Shown piece after piece: positions 9,529 to 18,912 of a stretch of DNA of 64,000 bases. Where the stretch lies: NCBI RefSeq assembly GCF_006715025.1, contig NZ_VFMK01000001.1, forward strand, positions 5,518,001-5,582,000, written 5' to 3'. Source of the DNA: Serratia fonticola. GTDB taxonomy: Bacteria > Pseudomonadota > Gammaproteobacteria > Enterobacterales > Enterobacteriaceae. A program made the translations under genes and the position numbers. Each line of letters begins with the position of its first letter. The stretch's first letter is position 1. The notes under the pieces are model-generated. The model did no database searches and was not told the DNA's origin. It saw only the letters and a list, made by a program, of their open reading frames with translations.

Positions 9529-12500
9529 GTGCGCCTGATCATCTCGCTATTGCTCAGCCTGTTACTGATTCAACCGGTTCTGGCCGCCCCCCTCCCTAAC
9601 GAATCGCAGCTGCGGCAAGATCTGAAGCAGGCCGAAGGTAACAAAAGTGCGCCCAGCCAGGCAGAAACGGTTGAGGCGCTGCAAAGCGCCCTTAACTGGC
9701 TTGGCGAGCGCAACGAGTCGAAGAACAATTCTGAACAGTATCAGAGAGTAATTGACGACTTCCCGAAAATGACGCAAGAGTTGCGCAATCAGCTCTCCGT
9801 TGAAGAAAACAAAATCCTGCCCAATGGCGACAACCTGCCAGCCAGCGAACTGGAACAACTGATCCTGCAAACCAGTAGCCAGTTGCTGGAACAGGCCCGT
9901 CTGTTGCAACAGGAGCAGGACCGCTCACGCGAGATCAGCGATTCCCTCAGTCAACTGCCACAGCAGCAGACAGAAGCCCGACGCGCACTGACGGAGGTCC
10001 AACGTCGCCTGCAACTGCAAGGCAACAATCAGACTACGCCATTGGCACTGGCACAGTTGGCATTGCTACAGGCAGAGGCCGCAGCCAGAAAAGCGAAAGT
10101 GGATGAGTTGGAACTGGCCCAACTTTCTGCCAATAACCGGCAGGAATTGGCGCGTATGCGTGCCGAAGTCTATAAAAAACGCCATGAAAAGACAGATATC
10201 CAACTGCAGGCGTTGCGTAATAATCTTAATAGCCAGCGCCAACGGGAAGCAGAGCGCGCGCTGGAAAAAACCGAACAGTTAGCGGAACAGAATGGCGACC
10301 TGCCAAAAAGCCTCAACCAGCAGTTGCAAATCAACCGCGAGCTCTCTACTGCCCTGAACAATCAGGCGCAGCAGATGGATCTGATCTCTTCCCAGCAGCG
10401 CCAGGCCGCCGCACAAACCCTGCAGGTACGTCAGGCCTTGAGCACCATTATTGAGCAGGCTCAATGGCTCGGGGCGTCAACGGCTTTGGGAGAAACCCTG
10501 CGAGCGCAGGTCGCTACGTTGCCGGACATGCCAAAGCCTCAACAGTTGGACAGCGCTATGGCCGATCTGCGTGTGCAACGTTTGCGGTTCGAAAACCAGT
10601 TGGAAAAGCTGCCACAGCGAGCTAAAGAGCTTAAACAAGACGACGGTGCTGCGCTGACCAGCGCACAACAACGCATAGTTGATGCCCAGATACGTACCCA
10701 GCGCGAACTGCTGAATTCTCTGCTTTCCGGCTGTGATACCCAGATACTGGAACTGACTAAGCTAAAAGTCGCCAACACCCAGTTGGTGGAAGCACTGAAT
10801 GAAATTCGCGATGCTGCACACCGTTACCTGTTCTGGGTACCGGACATCAGCCCAGTCACGCTGTCTTATCCATTAAATGTGGCGCATGACCTGACCCGTC
10901 TGTTGTCACTGGATACCCTGACTCAGCTCAGCGGCGCCTTCATGATGATGGTAACCAGCCGGGAAACGCTGGTGCCACTGTTTGGTGCCGTGCTGTTGGT
11001 GATCTTCAGTATCAGTTCACGCAAGCACTACCATGCATTCCTGACCCGGGCCAGCAGCAGAGTGGGCAAGGTCACCCAGGATGAATTTTTACTGACGTTA
11101 CGCACCGTGTTCTGGTCAATTCTGGTGGCGCTACCGCTACCGGTACTGTGGGCCGCCTTGGGCTTTGGCCTGCAGAATGCCTGGCCGTATCCCGTGGCAG
11201 TGGCCATCGGCGATGGCGTCACCGCCACGCTGCCGGTGCTGTGGGTCTGTATGATCAGCGCGGCTTTCGCCCATCCGCAAGGGCTGTTTATTGCGCATTT
11301 CCGCTGGCCGGTGAAGCAGGTTTCCCGCGCTATGCGCTATTACAAGATGTCTATCTGGCTGATTGTGCCGCTGATTATGGCGCTGATCACCTTCGATAAC
11401 CTCAACGATCGCGAGTTCTCCAGTACCCTTGGCCGCCTATGCTTCATCTTGCTGTGCGTGGCTTTAGCGCTGGTCACCAACAGCCTGAAACGCGCCGGTA
11501 TTCCGTTATATCTGGATAAGAAAGGCTCCGGCGAGAATCTGATCAACACGGCGCTATGGGGGCTGTTGCTTTCCGCCCCAGTGATTGCGGCACTGGCATC
11601 TGCCGTCGGCTACCTGACGACAGCGCAGAAACTGCTGGCACGTTTGGAAACTTCCGTGGCCATCTGGTTCCTGCTGTTGGTGGTTTACCATATTATCCGC
11701 CGTTGGATGCTGATCCAGCGGCGCCGCATTGCTTTCGACCGCGCCAAACAGCGCCGTGCCGATATCCTGGCACAGCGAGCAAAAGGCGAAGGCGAGTCTT
11801 CTCATACCCCGAACAGCACAGAAGGATCGATAGAGGTCGATGAGACAGAAATCGATCTTGATGTTATCAGCGCACAGTCTCTACGGCTGGTACGATCGAT
11901 CCTGACGATGATCGCGTTGGTTTCGGTGATCTTCCTGTGGTCTGAGATCCATTCGGCCTTCGGTTTCCTGGAGAACATCAAGCTCTGGGACGTAACATCC
12001 ACGGTTAATGGTGTCGACATCGCTCAGCCAATCACCATGGGGGCCGTGCTGATCGCGATTCTGGTATTGATCGTCACCATGCAATTGGTGCGAAACCTGC
12101 CCGCATTGCTGGAATTAGCCGTCTTGCAGCACCTGGATCTTACTCCAGGTACCGGTTACGCCATTACCACCATCACCAAATATCTGCTGTTGCTGTTTGG
12201 TGCGATCCTCAGCTTTGCCTGGATCGGCATTGAATGGTCGAAATTGCAATGGGTCGTCACGGCGCTCAGTGTGGGGTTAGGCTTTGGGATGCAGGAGATC
12301 TTCTCCAACTTCATCTCTGGCCTGATCATTCTGTTTGAGAAACCGATCCGCATCGGCGATACGGTGACGATCCGCAATCTGACCGGCAGTGTCACCAAGA
12401 TCAATACTCGGGCCACCACCATTTCCGACTGGGATCGCAAAGAGATCATCGTGCCTAACAAGGCGTTTATCACCGAGCAGTTTATCAACTGGTCGCTATC

Positions 12501-12882
12501 GGACACGCTTACCCGTGTAGTACTGACCGTACCTGCTCCAGCCGAAGCTAATAGCGAAGAGGTGACCAAGATCCTGACCAATGCCGCCGAGCGCTGTGCA
12601 CTGGTGCTGGAGAACCCTGCTCCGGAGGTCTATCTGGTCGATCTGCAACAGGGCATTCAGATCTTCGAACTGCGGATCTACGCCGCCGAAATGGGGCACC
12701 GTATGCCACTGCGCCACGAGATCCACCAGTTGATCCTGGCCGGTTACCGCGAGCACGGCATCACTTTGCCGTACCCACCGTTCCAGGTGCGTACCGAAAC
12801 GCTGTCGCGCATGACCAACAATGGCCGCTCGGCGCCTTCGACCCCGCCACGAAATACTCGCCGCGAGTCTGGCGGGTTATAA
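9529..12882 (+). CDS. mscM: Miniconductance mechanosensitive channel MscM
   Basis: Large MscS-superfamily channel (1117 residues) of the inner membrane that opens under osmotic downshock. A signal peptide (about 1-19) precedes a long Gln-rich, coiled-coil periplasmic domain to about residue 430. Then come multiple membrane segments and the MscS pore and beta domain (about 890-1080, with GFGMQEIFSNFISGLII). The start is GTG at 9529. A charged loop with a run of acidic residues around 760-785 lies before the last membrane block. Same position as E. coli yjeP, downstream of psd. Confidence 0.95.
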   Translation: MRLIISLLLSLLLIQPVLAAPLPNESQLRQDLKQAEGNKSAPSQAETVEALQSALNWLGERNESKNNSEQYQRVIDDFPKMTQELRNQLSVEENKILPNGDNLPASELEQLILQTSSQLLEQARLLQQEQDRSREISDSLSQLPQQQTEARRALTEVQRRLQLQGNNQTTPLALAQLALLQAEAAARKAKVDELELAQLSANNRQELARMRAEVYKKRHEKTDIQLQALRNNLNSQRQREAERALEKTEQLAEQNGDLPKSLNQQLQINRELSTALNNQAQQMDLISSQQRQAAAQTLQVRQALSTIIEQAQWLGASTALGETLRAQVATLPDMPKPQQLDSAMADLRVQRLRFENQLEKLPQRAKELKQDDGAALTSAQQRIVDAQIRTQRELLNSLLSGCDTQILELTKLKVANTQLVEALNEIRDAAHRYLFWVPDISPVTLSYPLNVAHDLTRLLSLDTLTQLSGAFMMMVTSRETLVPLFGAVLLVIFSISSRKHYHAFLTRASSRVGKVTQDEFLLTLRTVFWSILVALPLPVLWAALGFGLQNAWPYPVAVAIGDGVTATLPVLWVCMISAAFAHPQGLFIAHFRWPVKQVSRAMRYYKMSIWLIVPLIMALITFDNLNDREFSSTLGRLCFILLCVALALVTNSLKRAGIPLYLDKKGSGENLINTALWGLLLSAPVIAALASAVGYLTTAQKLLARLETSVAIWFLLLVVYHIIRRWMLIQRRRIAFDRAKQRRADILAQRAKGEGESSHTPNSTEGSIEVDETEIDLDVISAQSLRLVRSILTMIALVSVIFLWSEIHSAFGFLENIKLWDVTSTVNGVDIAQPITMGAVLIAILVLIVTMQLVRNLPALLELAVLQHLDLTPGTGYAITTITKYLLLLFGAILSFAWIGIEWSKLQWVVTALSVGLGFGMQEIFSNFISGLIILFEKPIRIGDTVTIRNLTGSVTKINTRATTISDWDRKEIIVPNKAFITEQFINWSLSDTLTRVVLTVPAPAEANSEEVTKILTNAAERCALVLENPAPEVYLVDLQQGIQIFELRIYAAEMGHRMPLRHEIHQLILAGYREHGITLPYPPFQVRTETLSRMTNNGRSAPSTPPRNTRRESGGL

Positions 12883-12888
12883 ACGCAA

Positions 12889-12912
12889 AAAGGGTCGGCT
12901 TACCGACCCTTT
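12889..12912 (+). terminator. Hairpin terminator shared by mscM and epmA
   Basis: AAAGGGTCGG, a 4-nt CTTA loop and CCGACCCTTT form a perfect 10-bp stem 7 bp after the mscM stop. It lies between two converging genes and could serve both. Confidence 0.85.
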
Positions 12913-12944
12913 CAAGACTGCTGACAACGTCAGATGCGAGGACG

Positions 12945-13922
12945 TTATGCGCGGTCAACCGGGAACGCAATCACCTCACTCAGGCTTTCCGCCCCCAGTG
13001 CCAGCATCACCAGACGATCGACCCCCAGCGCGACACCGGCACACTCAGGCATACCGTGTTGCAACGCATCCAGCAGGTTATTGTCAATCGGGTGAACCGG
13101 CAAACCTCGCGCTGCACGCTTGCGGTTATCCTGTTCAAAACGCTGACGCTGTTCGTTGCCATCAGTCAGTTCACGGAAACCGTTCGCCAGTTCGATGCCT
13201 TTAAAATAAACCTCAAACCGTTCCGCAACGCGGTGATCTTCCGTGCTGATTTCTGCCAGCGCAGCCTGAGAAGCCGGGAAGTGATAAACAAATGCCGGTT
13301 TATCACGGCCAATATGCGGCTCTACACCCACGGTGAACAGCAATTGCAATAAGGTATCGCGGTCTTCTTCCGTATCGGCAATATTGCTCAGATCCAATTT
13401 GGCCGCCGCCTCACGCAGTTGCGCTTTCTCTGCCGACAGGGGATCGAGATCCAGATGGCGCAGAAATGCCTGCTGATAGGACAGGGTTTCAGCACTGTCG
13501 CAGTCCAGCACCTGCTGTAGCAAGTCATCCACCTCATTCATCAGACGGTACATGTCATAATGCGGACGATACCATTCCAGCATAGTGAATTCAGGATTGT
13601 GGTGCCGCCCGGCTTCTTCATTACGGAAACTACGACCCAACTGGTAAATCGGGCCACTGCCCGCCGCCAGCAGGCGTTTCATGTGGTATTCCGGACTGGT
13701 CATCATGTACAGCGTCAGGCCATCTGCCGCGCCAGGGCCAACGAAACGCGTCTGGAACGGGAACAGGTGAATATCGGTTACCGTCGCCTGGCTCATCGCC
13801 GGCGTTTCAACCTCCAATACGCCCCGATCGGCAAAGAAACGCCGGATCTCTGCCAGTATCGCTGCGCGCTTCAACAAATTGGCGATAGGTGCACTTGGTT
13901 GCCAGCTTGCCGTTTCGCTCAT
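12945..13922 (-). CDS. epmA: EF-P--lysine ligase EpmA
   Basis: Class II LysRS-like enzyme without anticodon domain (325 residues, same as E. coli PoxA/GenX). It joins (R)-beta-lysine to Lys34 of elongation factor P. Class II motifs are visible: motif 2 FRNEEAGRHHNPEFTMLEWY and motif 3 GVALGVDRLVMLALG. Its partner epmB and substrate efp are about 6-7 kb away in this window, so the full first two modification steps are encoded here. Confidence 0.96.
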   Translation of the reverse strand: MSETASWQPSAPIANLLKRAAILAEIRRFFADRGVLEVETPAMSQATVTDIHLFPFQTRFVGPGAADGLTLYMMTSPEYHMKRLLAAGSGPIYQLGRSFRNEEAGRHHNPEFTMLEWYRPHYDMYRLMNEVDDLLQQVLDCDSAETLSYQQAFLRHLDLDPLSAEKAQLREAAAKLDLSNIADTEEDRDTLLQLLFTVGVEPHIGRDKPAFVYHFPASQAALAEISTEDHRVAERFEVYFKGIELANGFRELTDGNEQRQRFEQDNRKRAARGLPVHPIDNNLLDALQHGMPECAGVALGVDRLVMLALGAESLSEVIAFPVDRA

Positions 13923-14133
13923 GGTAATTACTCCGAAATCAAACAGGGGATGCAGTCTACTCGTATCCTGTCATGCAAACAAATCCTTAGCAGGGGCCGT
14001 TTATGGTCTACATTAAAAACATAAAAAACATATTAGCCATATAAACCAGTAATTGTTCTTATCAAAGACTAAGCTGGTGCAATGCATTATTTTTGCAGGA
14101 ATGCCTCTTGTAACCCAGTTAAAAGGCAAAACA

Positions 14134-14175
14134 ATCGATCACATCAAATTTCTCCTACTTAACTTTAGGTATAGT
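14134..14175 (+). promoter_or_regulatory. FNR-type frdA promoter
   Basis: ATCGATCACATCAA at 14134-14147 resembles the FNR site of the E. coli frdA promoter and is followed by the same AATTT. A TATAGT -10 is centred 32 bp further on, which would put the site near -41.5, the class II activator position. Activation under anaerobiosis is inferred from that match. Confidence 0.6.
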
Positions 14176-14283
14176 CATAACCCTATATTCGGTAGGAGTT
14201 ATCTATCCTTAGTTTTTGTAATACGGACTGCTGAATACATTAGCACCTGAGCATGTTTATAAATATTAAGTATAGATTCAATT

Positions 14284-14328
14284 TATACCCTCTGGATTTC
14301 AAGCTACAGCCTGAAAAAACGACGGGTA
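14284..14328. repeat. MITE-like palindromic repeat, copy 3 (minimal)
   Basis: Only the two ends remain: TATACCCTCTGGATTTCAAG and, 6 bp later, CTGAAAAAACGACGGGTAG. Compared with copy 1 the whole interior is missing, leaving about 45 bp in the frd leader. Confidence 0.65.
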
Positions 14329-14360
14329 GATCGTTTTAACAAGCATATTGGAGGAGTGCA

Positions 14361-16157
14361 GTGCAAACCTTTAACGCCGACCTAGCCATCATTGGTGCAG
14401 GGGGAGCTGGTTTACGGGCAGCCATCGCCGCCGCAGAAGCCAATCCCCAACTTAAAATCGCGCTGATATCTAAAGTTTACCCAATGCGCAGCCATACCGT
14501 TGCCGCTGAGGGGGGCTCCGCCGCCGTCACACAGGCCCACGACAGCTACGACTATCACTTCCAGGACACCGTTGCCGGTGGCGACTGGCTGTGTGAGCAG
14601 GATGTCGTTGATCACTTTGTCCACAGTTGCCCGCAGGAAATGACCCAGTTGGAGCAATGGGGCTGCCCATGGAGCCGCAAAGCGGATGGTTCAGTCAACG
14701 TGCGTCGTTTCGGCGGCATGAAGATCGAACGAACCTGGTTTGCCGCCGATAAAACCGGCTTCCATATGCTGCATACCCTATTCCAGACCTCGCTCAAATA
14801 CCCGCAGATCCAACGTTTCGACGAACACTTCGTTCTGGACGTATTGGTGGATGATGGCCAGGCGCGCGGCGTAGTCGCCATGAACATGATGGAAGGCACC
14901 CGCGTGCAGATCCGTGCCAACGCGGTGATTATGGCCACCGGTGGGGCGGGCCGTGTTTACCGTTATAACACCAACGGCGGTATCGTGACCGGTGACGGTA
15001 TGGGCATGGCATTCCACCACGGTGTGCCACTACGTGATATGGAGTTTGTGCAATATCACCCAACCGGCCTACCAGGTTCTGGCATTCTGATGACAGAAGG
15101 TTGCCGCGGTGAAGGCGGTATTCTGGTGAATAAAGACGGCTACCGCTACCTGCAAGACTATGGCATGGGCCCGGAAACCCCGCTTGGCGAGCCGAAAAAC
15201 AAATATATGGAGCTGGGCCCGCGTGACAAAGTATCGCAGGCTTTCTGGCACGAATGGCGTGCTGGCCGCACCATTGCAACACCGCGTGGTGATGTGGTCT
15301 ATCTCGATCTGCGTCATCTTGGCGAGAAAAAACTGCTGGAGCGTCTGCCGTTCATCTGCGAACTGGCAAAAGCCTACGTCGGCGTCGATCCGGTCAAGGA
15401 TCCTATCCCTGTACGTCCAACAGCTCACTACACCATGGGTGGGATCGAAACCGATCAGAACTGTGAAACCCGCATCAAAGGGTTGTTCGCCGTGGGCGAA
15501 TGTTCCTCTGTTGGCCTGCACGGCGCTAACCGCCTGGGCTCCAACTCACTGGCAGAACTGGTGGTGTTTGGCCGTGTGGCAGGTGAAAACGCCGCCCGCC
15601 GCGCACTGGAAAGCGGCCCGGCCAACGGCAGTGCCCTCGAAGCACAAGGCCGCGACGTGGAAACCCGTCTCAGCAACCTGATGAAACAGGAAGGTAATGA
15701 GAACTGGGCGAAAATCCGTGACGAAATGGGCCTGTCGATGGAAGAAGGTTGCGGTATCTACCGCACACCGGAACTGATGCAAAAAACCATCGATAAACTG
15801 GCGGAGCTGAAAGAACGCTTCAAGCGCGTCAAAATTACTGACACCACCAACGTATTCAACACCGACCTGCTGTACACCATCGAACTGGGTTACGGTCTGG
15901 ACGTTGCTGAATGTATGGCGCATTCCGCTTTCAACCGTAAAGAATCGCGTGGCGCGCACCAACGCCTGGACGAAGGTTGCACCGAGCGTGACGACGTGAA
16001 CTTCCTGAAACATACGCTGGCGTTCCATAACCCGAATGGCGCGCCTCGCCTGGAGTACAGCGACGTGAAAATTACCAAACTGCCACCGGCCAAACGTGTT
16101 TACGGCGCAGAAGCCGATGCACAGGAGAAAAAGGATAAGGAGCAGGCGAATGGCTGA
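14361..16157 (+). CDS. frdA: Fumarate reductase flavoprotein subunit
   Basis: Catalytic subunit of the membrane quinol:fumarate reductase used in anaerobic fumarate respiration. The FAD-binding GAGGAG is at residues 12-17, and the covalent flavin His45 is in RSHTVAAEGG. HPTGLPGSG and the catalytic Arg region RPTAHYTMGG follow. The GTG start at 14361 has a GGAGGAG ribosome site. 598 residues. It overlaps frdB by 8 bp, indicating translational coupling. Confidence 0.97.
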   Translation: MQTFNADLAIIGAGGAGLRAAIAAAEANPQLKIALISKVYPMRSHTVAAEGGSAAVTQAHDSYDYHFQDTVAGGDWLCEQDVVDHFVHSCPQEMTQLEQWGCPWSRKADGSVNVRRFGGMKIERTWFAADKTGFHMLHTLFQTSLKYPQIQRFDEHFVLDVLVDDGQARGVVAMNMMEGTRVQIRANAVIMATGGAGRVYRYNTNGGIVTGDGMGMAFHHGVPLRDMEFVQYHPTGLPGSGILMTEGCRGEGGILVNKDGYRYLQDYGMGPETPLGEPKNKYMELGPRDKVSQAFWHEWRAGRTIATPRGDVVYLDLRHLGEKKLLERLPFICELAKAYVGVDPVKDPIPVRPTAHYTMGGIETDQNCETRIKGLFAVGECSSVGLHGANRLGSNSLAELVVFGRVAGENAARRALESGPANGSALEAQGRDVETRLSNLMKQEGNENWAKIRDEMGLSMEEGCGIYRTPELMQKTIDKLAELKERFKRVKITDTTNVFNTDLLYTIELGYGLDVAECMAHSAFNRKESRGAHQRLDEGCTERDDVNFLKHTLAFHNPNGAPRLEYSDVKITKLPPAKRVYGAEADAQEKKDKEQANG

Positions 16158-16884
16158 GATGAAAACCCTGAAAATCGAAGTCATGCGCTATAACCCGGAA
16201 CGCGACGCTGAGCCGCATTTCGAGACCTTTAGCGTACCTTACGATGAGCAGACTTCGCTGCTGGATGCACTGGGTTATATCAAAGATAACCTGGCTCCAG
16301 ACCTCTCCTACCGCTGGTCATGCCGCATGGCTATCTGCGGTTCCTGCGGCATGATGGTTAACCGCGTGCCGAAGCTGGCCTGTAAAACATTCCTGCGTGA
16401 ATATACCGACGGCATGAAGGTTGAAGCGCTGGGCAACTTCCCGATTGAGCGCGATCTGGTAGTCGATATGACCCACTTTATCGAAAGCCTGGAAGCGATC
16501 AAACCTTACATCATCGGTAACGATCGTAAACCGGCAGATGGCCCGAACGTGCAGACACCGGCGCAAATGGCGAAGTATCACCAGTTCTCCGGCTGCATCA
16601 ACTGTGGTCTGTGCTATGCCGCTTGCCCGCAGTTTGGCCTTAATCCGGAATTTATCGGCCCGGCGGCCATCACGCTGGCACACCGTTACAACCTGGACAA
16701 CCGTGACCACGGCAAGAAAGAACGTATGCCGCAGCTCAACGGCCAGAACGGTGTCTGGTCCTGTACGTTTGTTGGCTACTGCTCTGAAGTCTGCCCGAAA
16801 CACGTCGATCCGGCCGCTGCGATCCAGCAAGGCAAGGTTGATAGTGCCAAAGACTTCATGATCGCAATGCTGAAACCGCAATAA
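16150..16884 (+). CDS. frdB: Fumarate reductase iron-sulfur subunit
   Basis: Carries electrons from the membrane quinol site to FrdA. Cys patterns for the 2Fe-2S centre (SCRMAICGSCG with a later LAC), the 4Fe-4S centre (CINCGLCYAAC) and the 3Fe-4S centre (CSEVC) are all present. The ATG at 16150 (MAEMKTLKIEV) matches the family and gives 244 residues; the frame is open further upstream inside frdA, but that extension is not family-like. Confidence 0.97.
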   Translation: MAEMKTLKIEVMRYNPERDAEPHFETFSVPYDEQTSLLDALGYIKDNLAPDLSYRWSCRMAICGSCGMMVNRVPKLACKTFLREYTDGMKVEALGNFPIERDLVVDMTHFIESLEAIKPYIIGNDRKPADGPNVQTPAQMAKYHQFSGCINCGLCYAACPQFGLNPEFIGPAAITLAHRYNLDNRDHGKKERMPQLNGQNGVWSCTFVGYCSEVCPKHVDPAAAIQQGKVDSAKDFMIAMLKPQ

Positions 16885-16900
16885 GGGAGAGGAGACAGCA

Positions 16901-17293
16901 ATGACAACACAACGTAAGCCCTATGTGCGTACCATGACGCCAACCTGGTGGAAAAAACTGGGTTTCTACCGTTTCTACATGCTGCGTGAAGGGACGTCAG
17001 TTCCGGCGGTGTGGTTCAGCATCGTGCTGATCTACGGCGTGTTTGCTCTGAAGGGGGGCCCTGAAAGCTGGGCCGGGTTTGTCGGTTTCCTGCAAAATCC
17101 GCTGGTGCTGCTGATTAACATCGTCGCCCTGCTGGCCGCTGCGCTGCACACCAAAACCTGGTTCGATCTGGCCCCTAAAGCCGCCAACATCGTGGTAAAC
17201 AGCGAGAAAATGGGACCAGGGCCGATTGTTAAAGCCCTGTGGGCAGTGACCATCGTCGTCACCGTGATCATTCTCGCCGTAGCGTTACTGTAA
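16901..17293 (+). CDS. frdC: Fumarate reductase membrane subunit C
   Basis: 130-residue membrane anchor with three hydrophobic helices that, with FrdD, binds quinol and holds FrdAB at the inner membrane. The N-terminal RKPYVRTMTPTWWKKLGFYR is characteristic. It lies 16 bp after frdB and 12 bp before frdD. Confidence 0.96.
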   Translation: MTTQRKPYVRTMTPTWWKKLGFYRFYMLREGTSVPAVWFSIVLIYGVFALKGGPESWAGFVGFLQNPLVLLINIVALLAAALHTKTWFDLAPKAANIVVNSEKMGPGPIVKALWAVTIVVTVIILAVALL

Positions 17294-17305
17294 TCCGGAG
17301 GAAAC

Positions 17306-17665
17306 ATGATAAATCAATCACCTAAGCGCTCCGACGAGCCCGTTTTCTGGGGATTATTTGGCGCAGGCGGTATGTGGGGAGCAATTGTTGCACCGGCTAT
17401 CGTGCTACTGGTCGGCATCCTGCTGCCACTCGGCCTGTTCCCTGGCGAAGCGCTGGGTTATGAGCGAGTATTGGCATTCTGTCAGAGCTGGATTGGCCGC
17501 CTGTTCCTGCTGCTGATGATTATTCTGCCGCTGTGGTGTGGGCTACACCGTATTCACCACGCCATGCACGATCTGAAAATCCATGTGCCCGCGGGTAAAT
17601 GGGTATTCTATGGTCTGGCAGCCATCCTGAGCGTAGTGACCCTGATCGGGGTCGTCACTCTGTAA
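17306..17665 (+). CDS. frdD: Fumarate reductase membrane subunit D
   Basis: 119-residue anchor with three transmembrane segments; the pair HRIHHAMHDL near residue 80 is typical. Last gene of frdABCD. In E. coli and Enterobacter ampC lies beyond it; here the next gene is blc. Confidence 0.96.
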   Translation: MINQSPKRSDEPVFWGLFGAGGMWGAIVAPAIVLLVGILLPLGLFPGEALGYERVLAFCQSWIGRLFLLLMIILPLWCGLHRIHHAMHDLKIHVPAGKWVFYGLAAILSVVTLIGVVTL

Positions 17666-17672
17666 GCCCCTC

Positions 17673-17698
17673 TGGCGGCCAGCCACCGTTGGCCGCCA
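17673..17698 (+). terminator. frd operon hairpin
   Basis: TGGCGGCCA and TGGCCGCCA pair across an 8-nt loop, 8 bp after the frdD stop. No clean T-run follows. In E. coli the equivalent hairpin doubles as the ampC attenuator, but no ampC is present here. Confidence 0.55.
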
Positions 17699-17853
17699 AA
17701 TCCCCTTCTGTCGACTACACTGTTTATCTGACACTAGGCTGTTTGAGCATAGGCCGGTTATGCTCGACCCGCTTCGCCTTGATTACGGATTTTAGGATCT
17801 GAAACGGCGGCACGGTCAACTTAGGAACACAGCCTGATAAACAGGAGTAACCC

Positions 17854-18387
17854 ATGCATTTTTGGTCAAAGCTTTGCGTCATGTTATCCGCCGTGGTTTC
17901 CGTCGCCTGCAGCGTGGCTCCCCCGAAGGACGTTAAGGTGGTTAACCACTTTGAAGCCAAGCGCTATCTTGGCACCTGGTATGAAATAGCCCGCCTGGAT
18001 CACCGTTTTGAAAGAGGGTTGGAACAGGTGACGGCCAATTACACCCCACGTGAAGACGGCGGCCTGAAAGTCATTAATCGGGGTTTTGACAGCAAGAAAC
18101 AACAGTGGCAGGAAAGCGAAGGTAAAGCCTATTTCATCGGTTCACCGCAGACGGCCTCCTTGAAAGTCTCATTCTTTGGCCCGTTTTACGGTGGCTATAA
18201 CGTTATCGACCTCGATCCTGAATACCGTTATGCCCTGGTTTGCGGTCCAAACAAAGACTACCTGTGGATACTGTCGCGCACGCCAACGTTGGACACCGCC
18301 ACACGCGACAGGTTAGTGAAAATTGCCAAGGATTACGGCTTTAATACCGATGCGCTGATTTGGGTGAATCAACAGCCCACTCAGTGA
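17854..18387 (+). CDS. blc: Outer-membrane lipocalin Blc
   Basis: Bacterial lipocalin (177 residues) anchored in the outer membrane, thought to bind lysophospholipids. The lipocalin signature KRYLGTWYEIARLDHRFERG and FFGPFYGGYNV are clear. A signal peptide ends at Cys19; the residue at -3 is Ser (SVAC) rather than the usual Leu, Val or Ile, so the lipobox is slightly atypical. The stop overlaps the end of the convergent gdx gene by 7 bp. Confidence 0.95.
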   Translation: MHFWSKLCVMLSAVVSVACSVAPPKDVKVVNHFEAKRYLGTWYEIARLDHRFERGLEQVTANYTPREDGGLKVINRGFDSKKQQWQESEGKAYFIGSPQTASLKVSFFGPFYGGYNVIDLDPEYRYALVCGPNKDYLWILSRTPTLDTATRDRLVKIAKDYGFNTDALIWVNQQPTQ

Positions 18388-18698
18388 CTACTGAATTTCA
18401 AACCCAGTATACCGGCGACGATCAAACACAGGCTGAGAATTCGCATGATATTGGTCGATTCGCCGAGTAATACCATCCCCATAACCGCGGCCCCTACGGC
18501 CCCGATTCCCGTCCAGACAGCATAAGCCGTACCTGCTGGTAACGTTTTCATCGCATGAGCCAGCAATACCATACTCACGACCATGGCCGCGATCGTAATC
18601 AAACTGGGAGTTAAACGCGTAAAGCCGTGGGTATATTTCAGGCCAATAGCCCAGACGACCTCCAGTAGGCCAGCAAAAATCAAGATAATCCACGCCAT
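18381..18698 (-). CDS. gdx: Guanidinium exporter Gdx (SugE), SMR family
   Basis: Small multidrug resistance-type dual-topology exporter (105 residues, four membrane helices) that expels guanidinium in exchange for protons. The essential membrane Glu is in FAGLLEVVWAIGLKYTHGF, typical of the Gdx subgroup, and GTAYAVWTGIGAVGAA is the family signature. The ATG at 18696-18698 is used; a longer in-frame start would lie within the riboswitch. Control by the upstream guanidine-II riboswitch supports the guanidine role. Confidence 0.95.
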   Translation of the reverse strand: MAWIILIFAGLLEVVWAIGLKYTHGFTRLTPSLITIAAMVVSMVLLAHAMKTLPAGTAYAVWTGIGAVGAAVMGMVLLGESTNIMRILSLCLIVAGILGLKFSSH

Positions 18699-18719
18699 GA
18701 AACAGGCTCCAGAACTGAT

Positions 18720-18763
18720 GGGGTCGTCCCCGGGCAACTGAGGCGCAGGTGGGTCGTCCCGCC
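18720..18763 (-). promoter_or_regulatory. Guanidine-II (mini-ykkC) riboswitch
   Basis: On the minus strand two small hairpins, each GGG-ACGA-CCC, are separated by a short linker: the first at 18748-18763, the second (GGGGACGACCCC) at 18720-18731. Paired ACGA-loop stems are the defining feature of this class, which binds two guanidinium ions. The second hairpin ends 21 nt before the gdx ATG, next to a GGAG ribosome site, consistent with translational control. Confidence 0.92.
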
Positions 18764-18839
18764 TGGCTGAATGAAGGCATTAATTATATACCGGATGAGA
18801 TGCAAAGAGGCAAGACAGATCAATCAGGCTAGGAACGGG

Positions 18840-18892
18840 GGTATTCCACGGCAAGCGGTAAGGTTAGCTCACCTAAGTTTCCGTGGAATACC
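18840..18892. repeat. Long hairpin between gdx and ecnB
   Basis: GGTATTCCACGG and CCGTGGAATACC, perfect 12-bp arms, enclose 29 nt that contain an inner AGGT/ACCT stem. There is no T-run on either side. It lies 20 bp after the ecnB stop and may protect or process that transcript. Confidence 0.6.
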
Positions 18893-18912
18893 ACTGAAAA
18901 ATAAAAGGAAAA

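Larger units (their letters stand above)
13923..14360. other. epmA-frdA divergent intergenic region
   Basis: 438 bp without a gene. It carries the frd promoter (FNR-type site 14134-14147, likely -10 TATAGT at 14170-14175) and a minimal copy of the palindromic repeat at 14284-14328. The frdA ribosome site is GGAGGAG. Confidence 0.7.
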
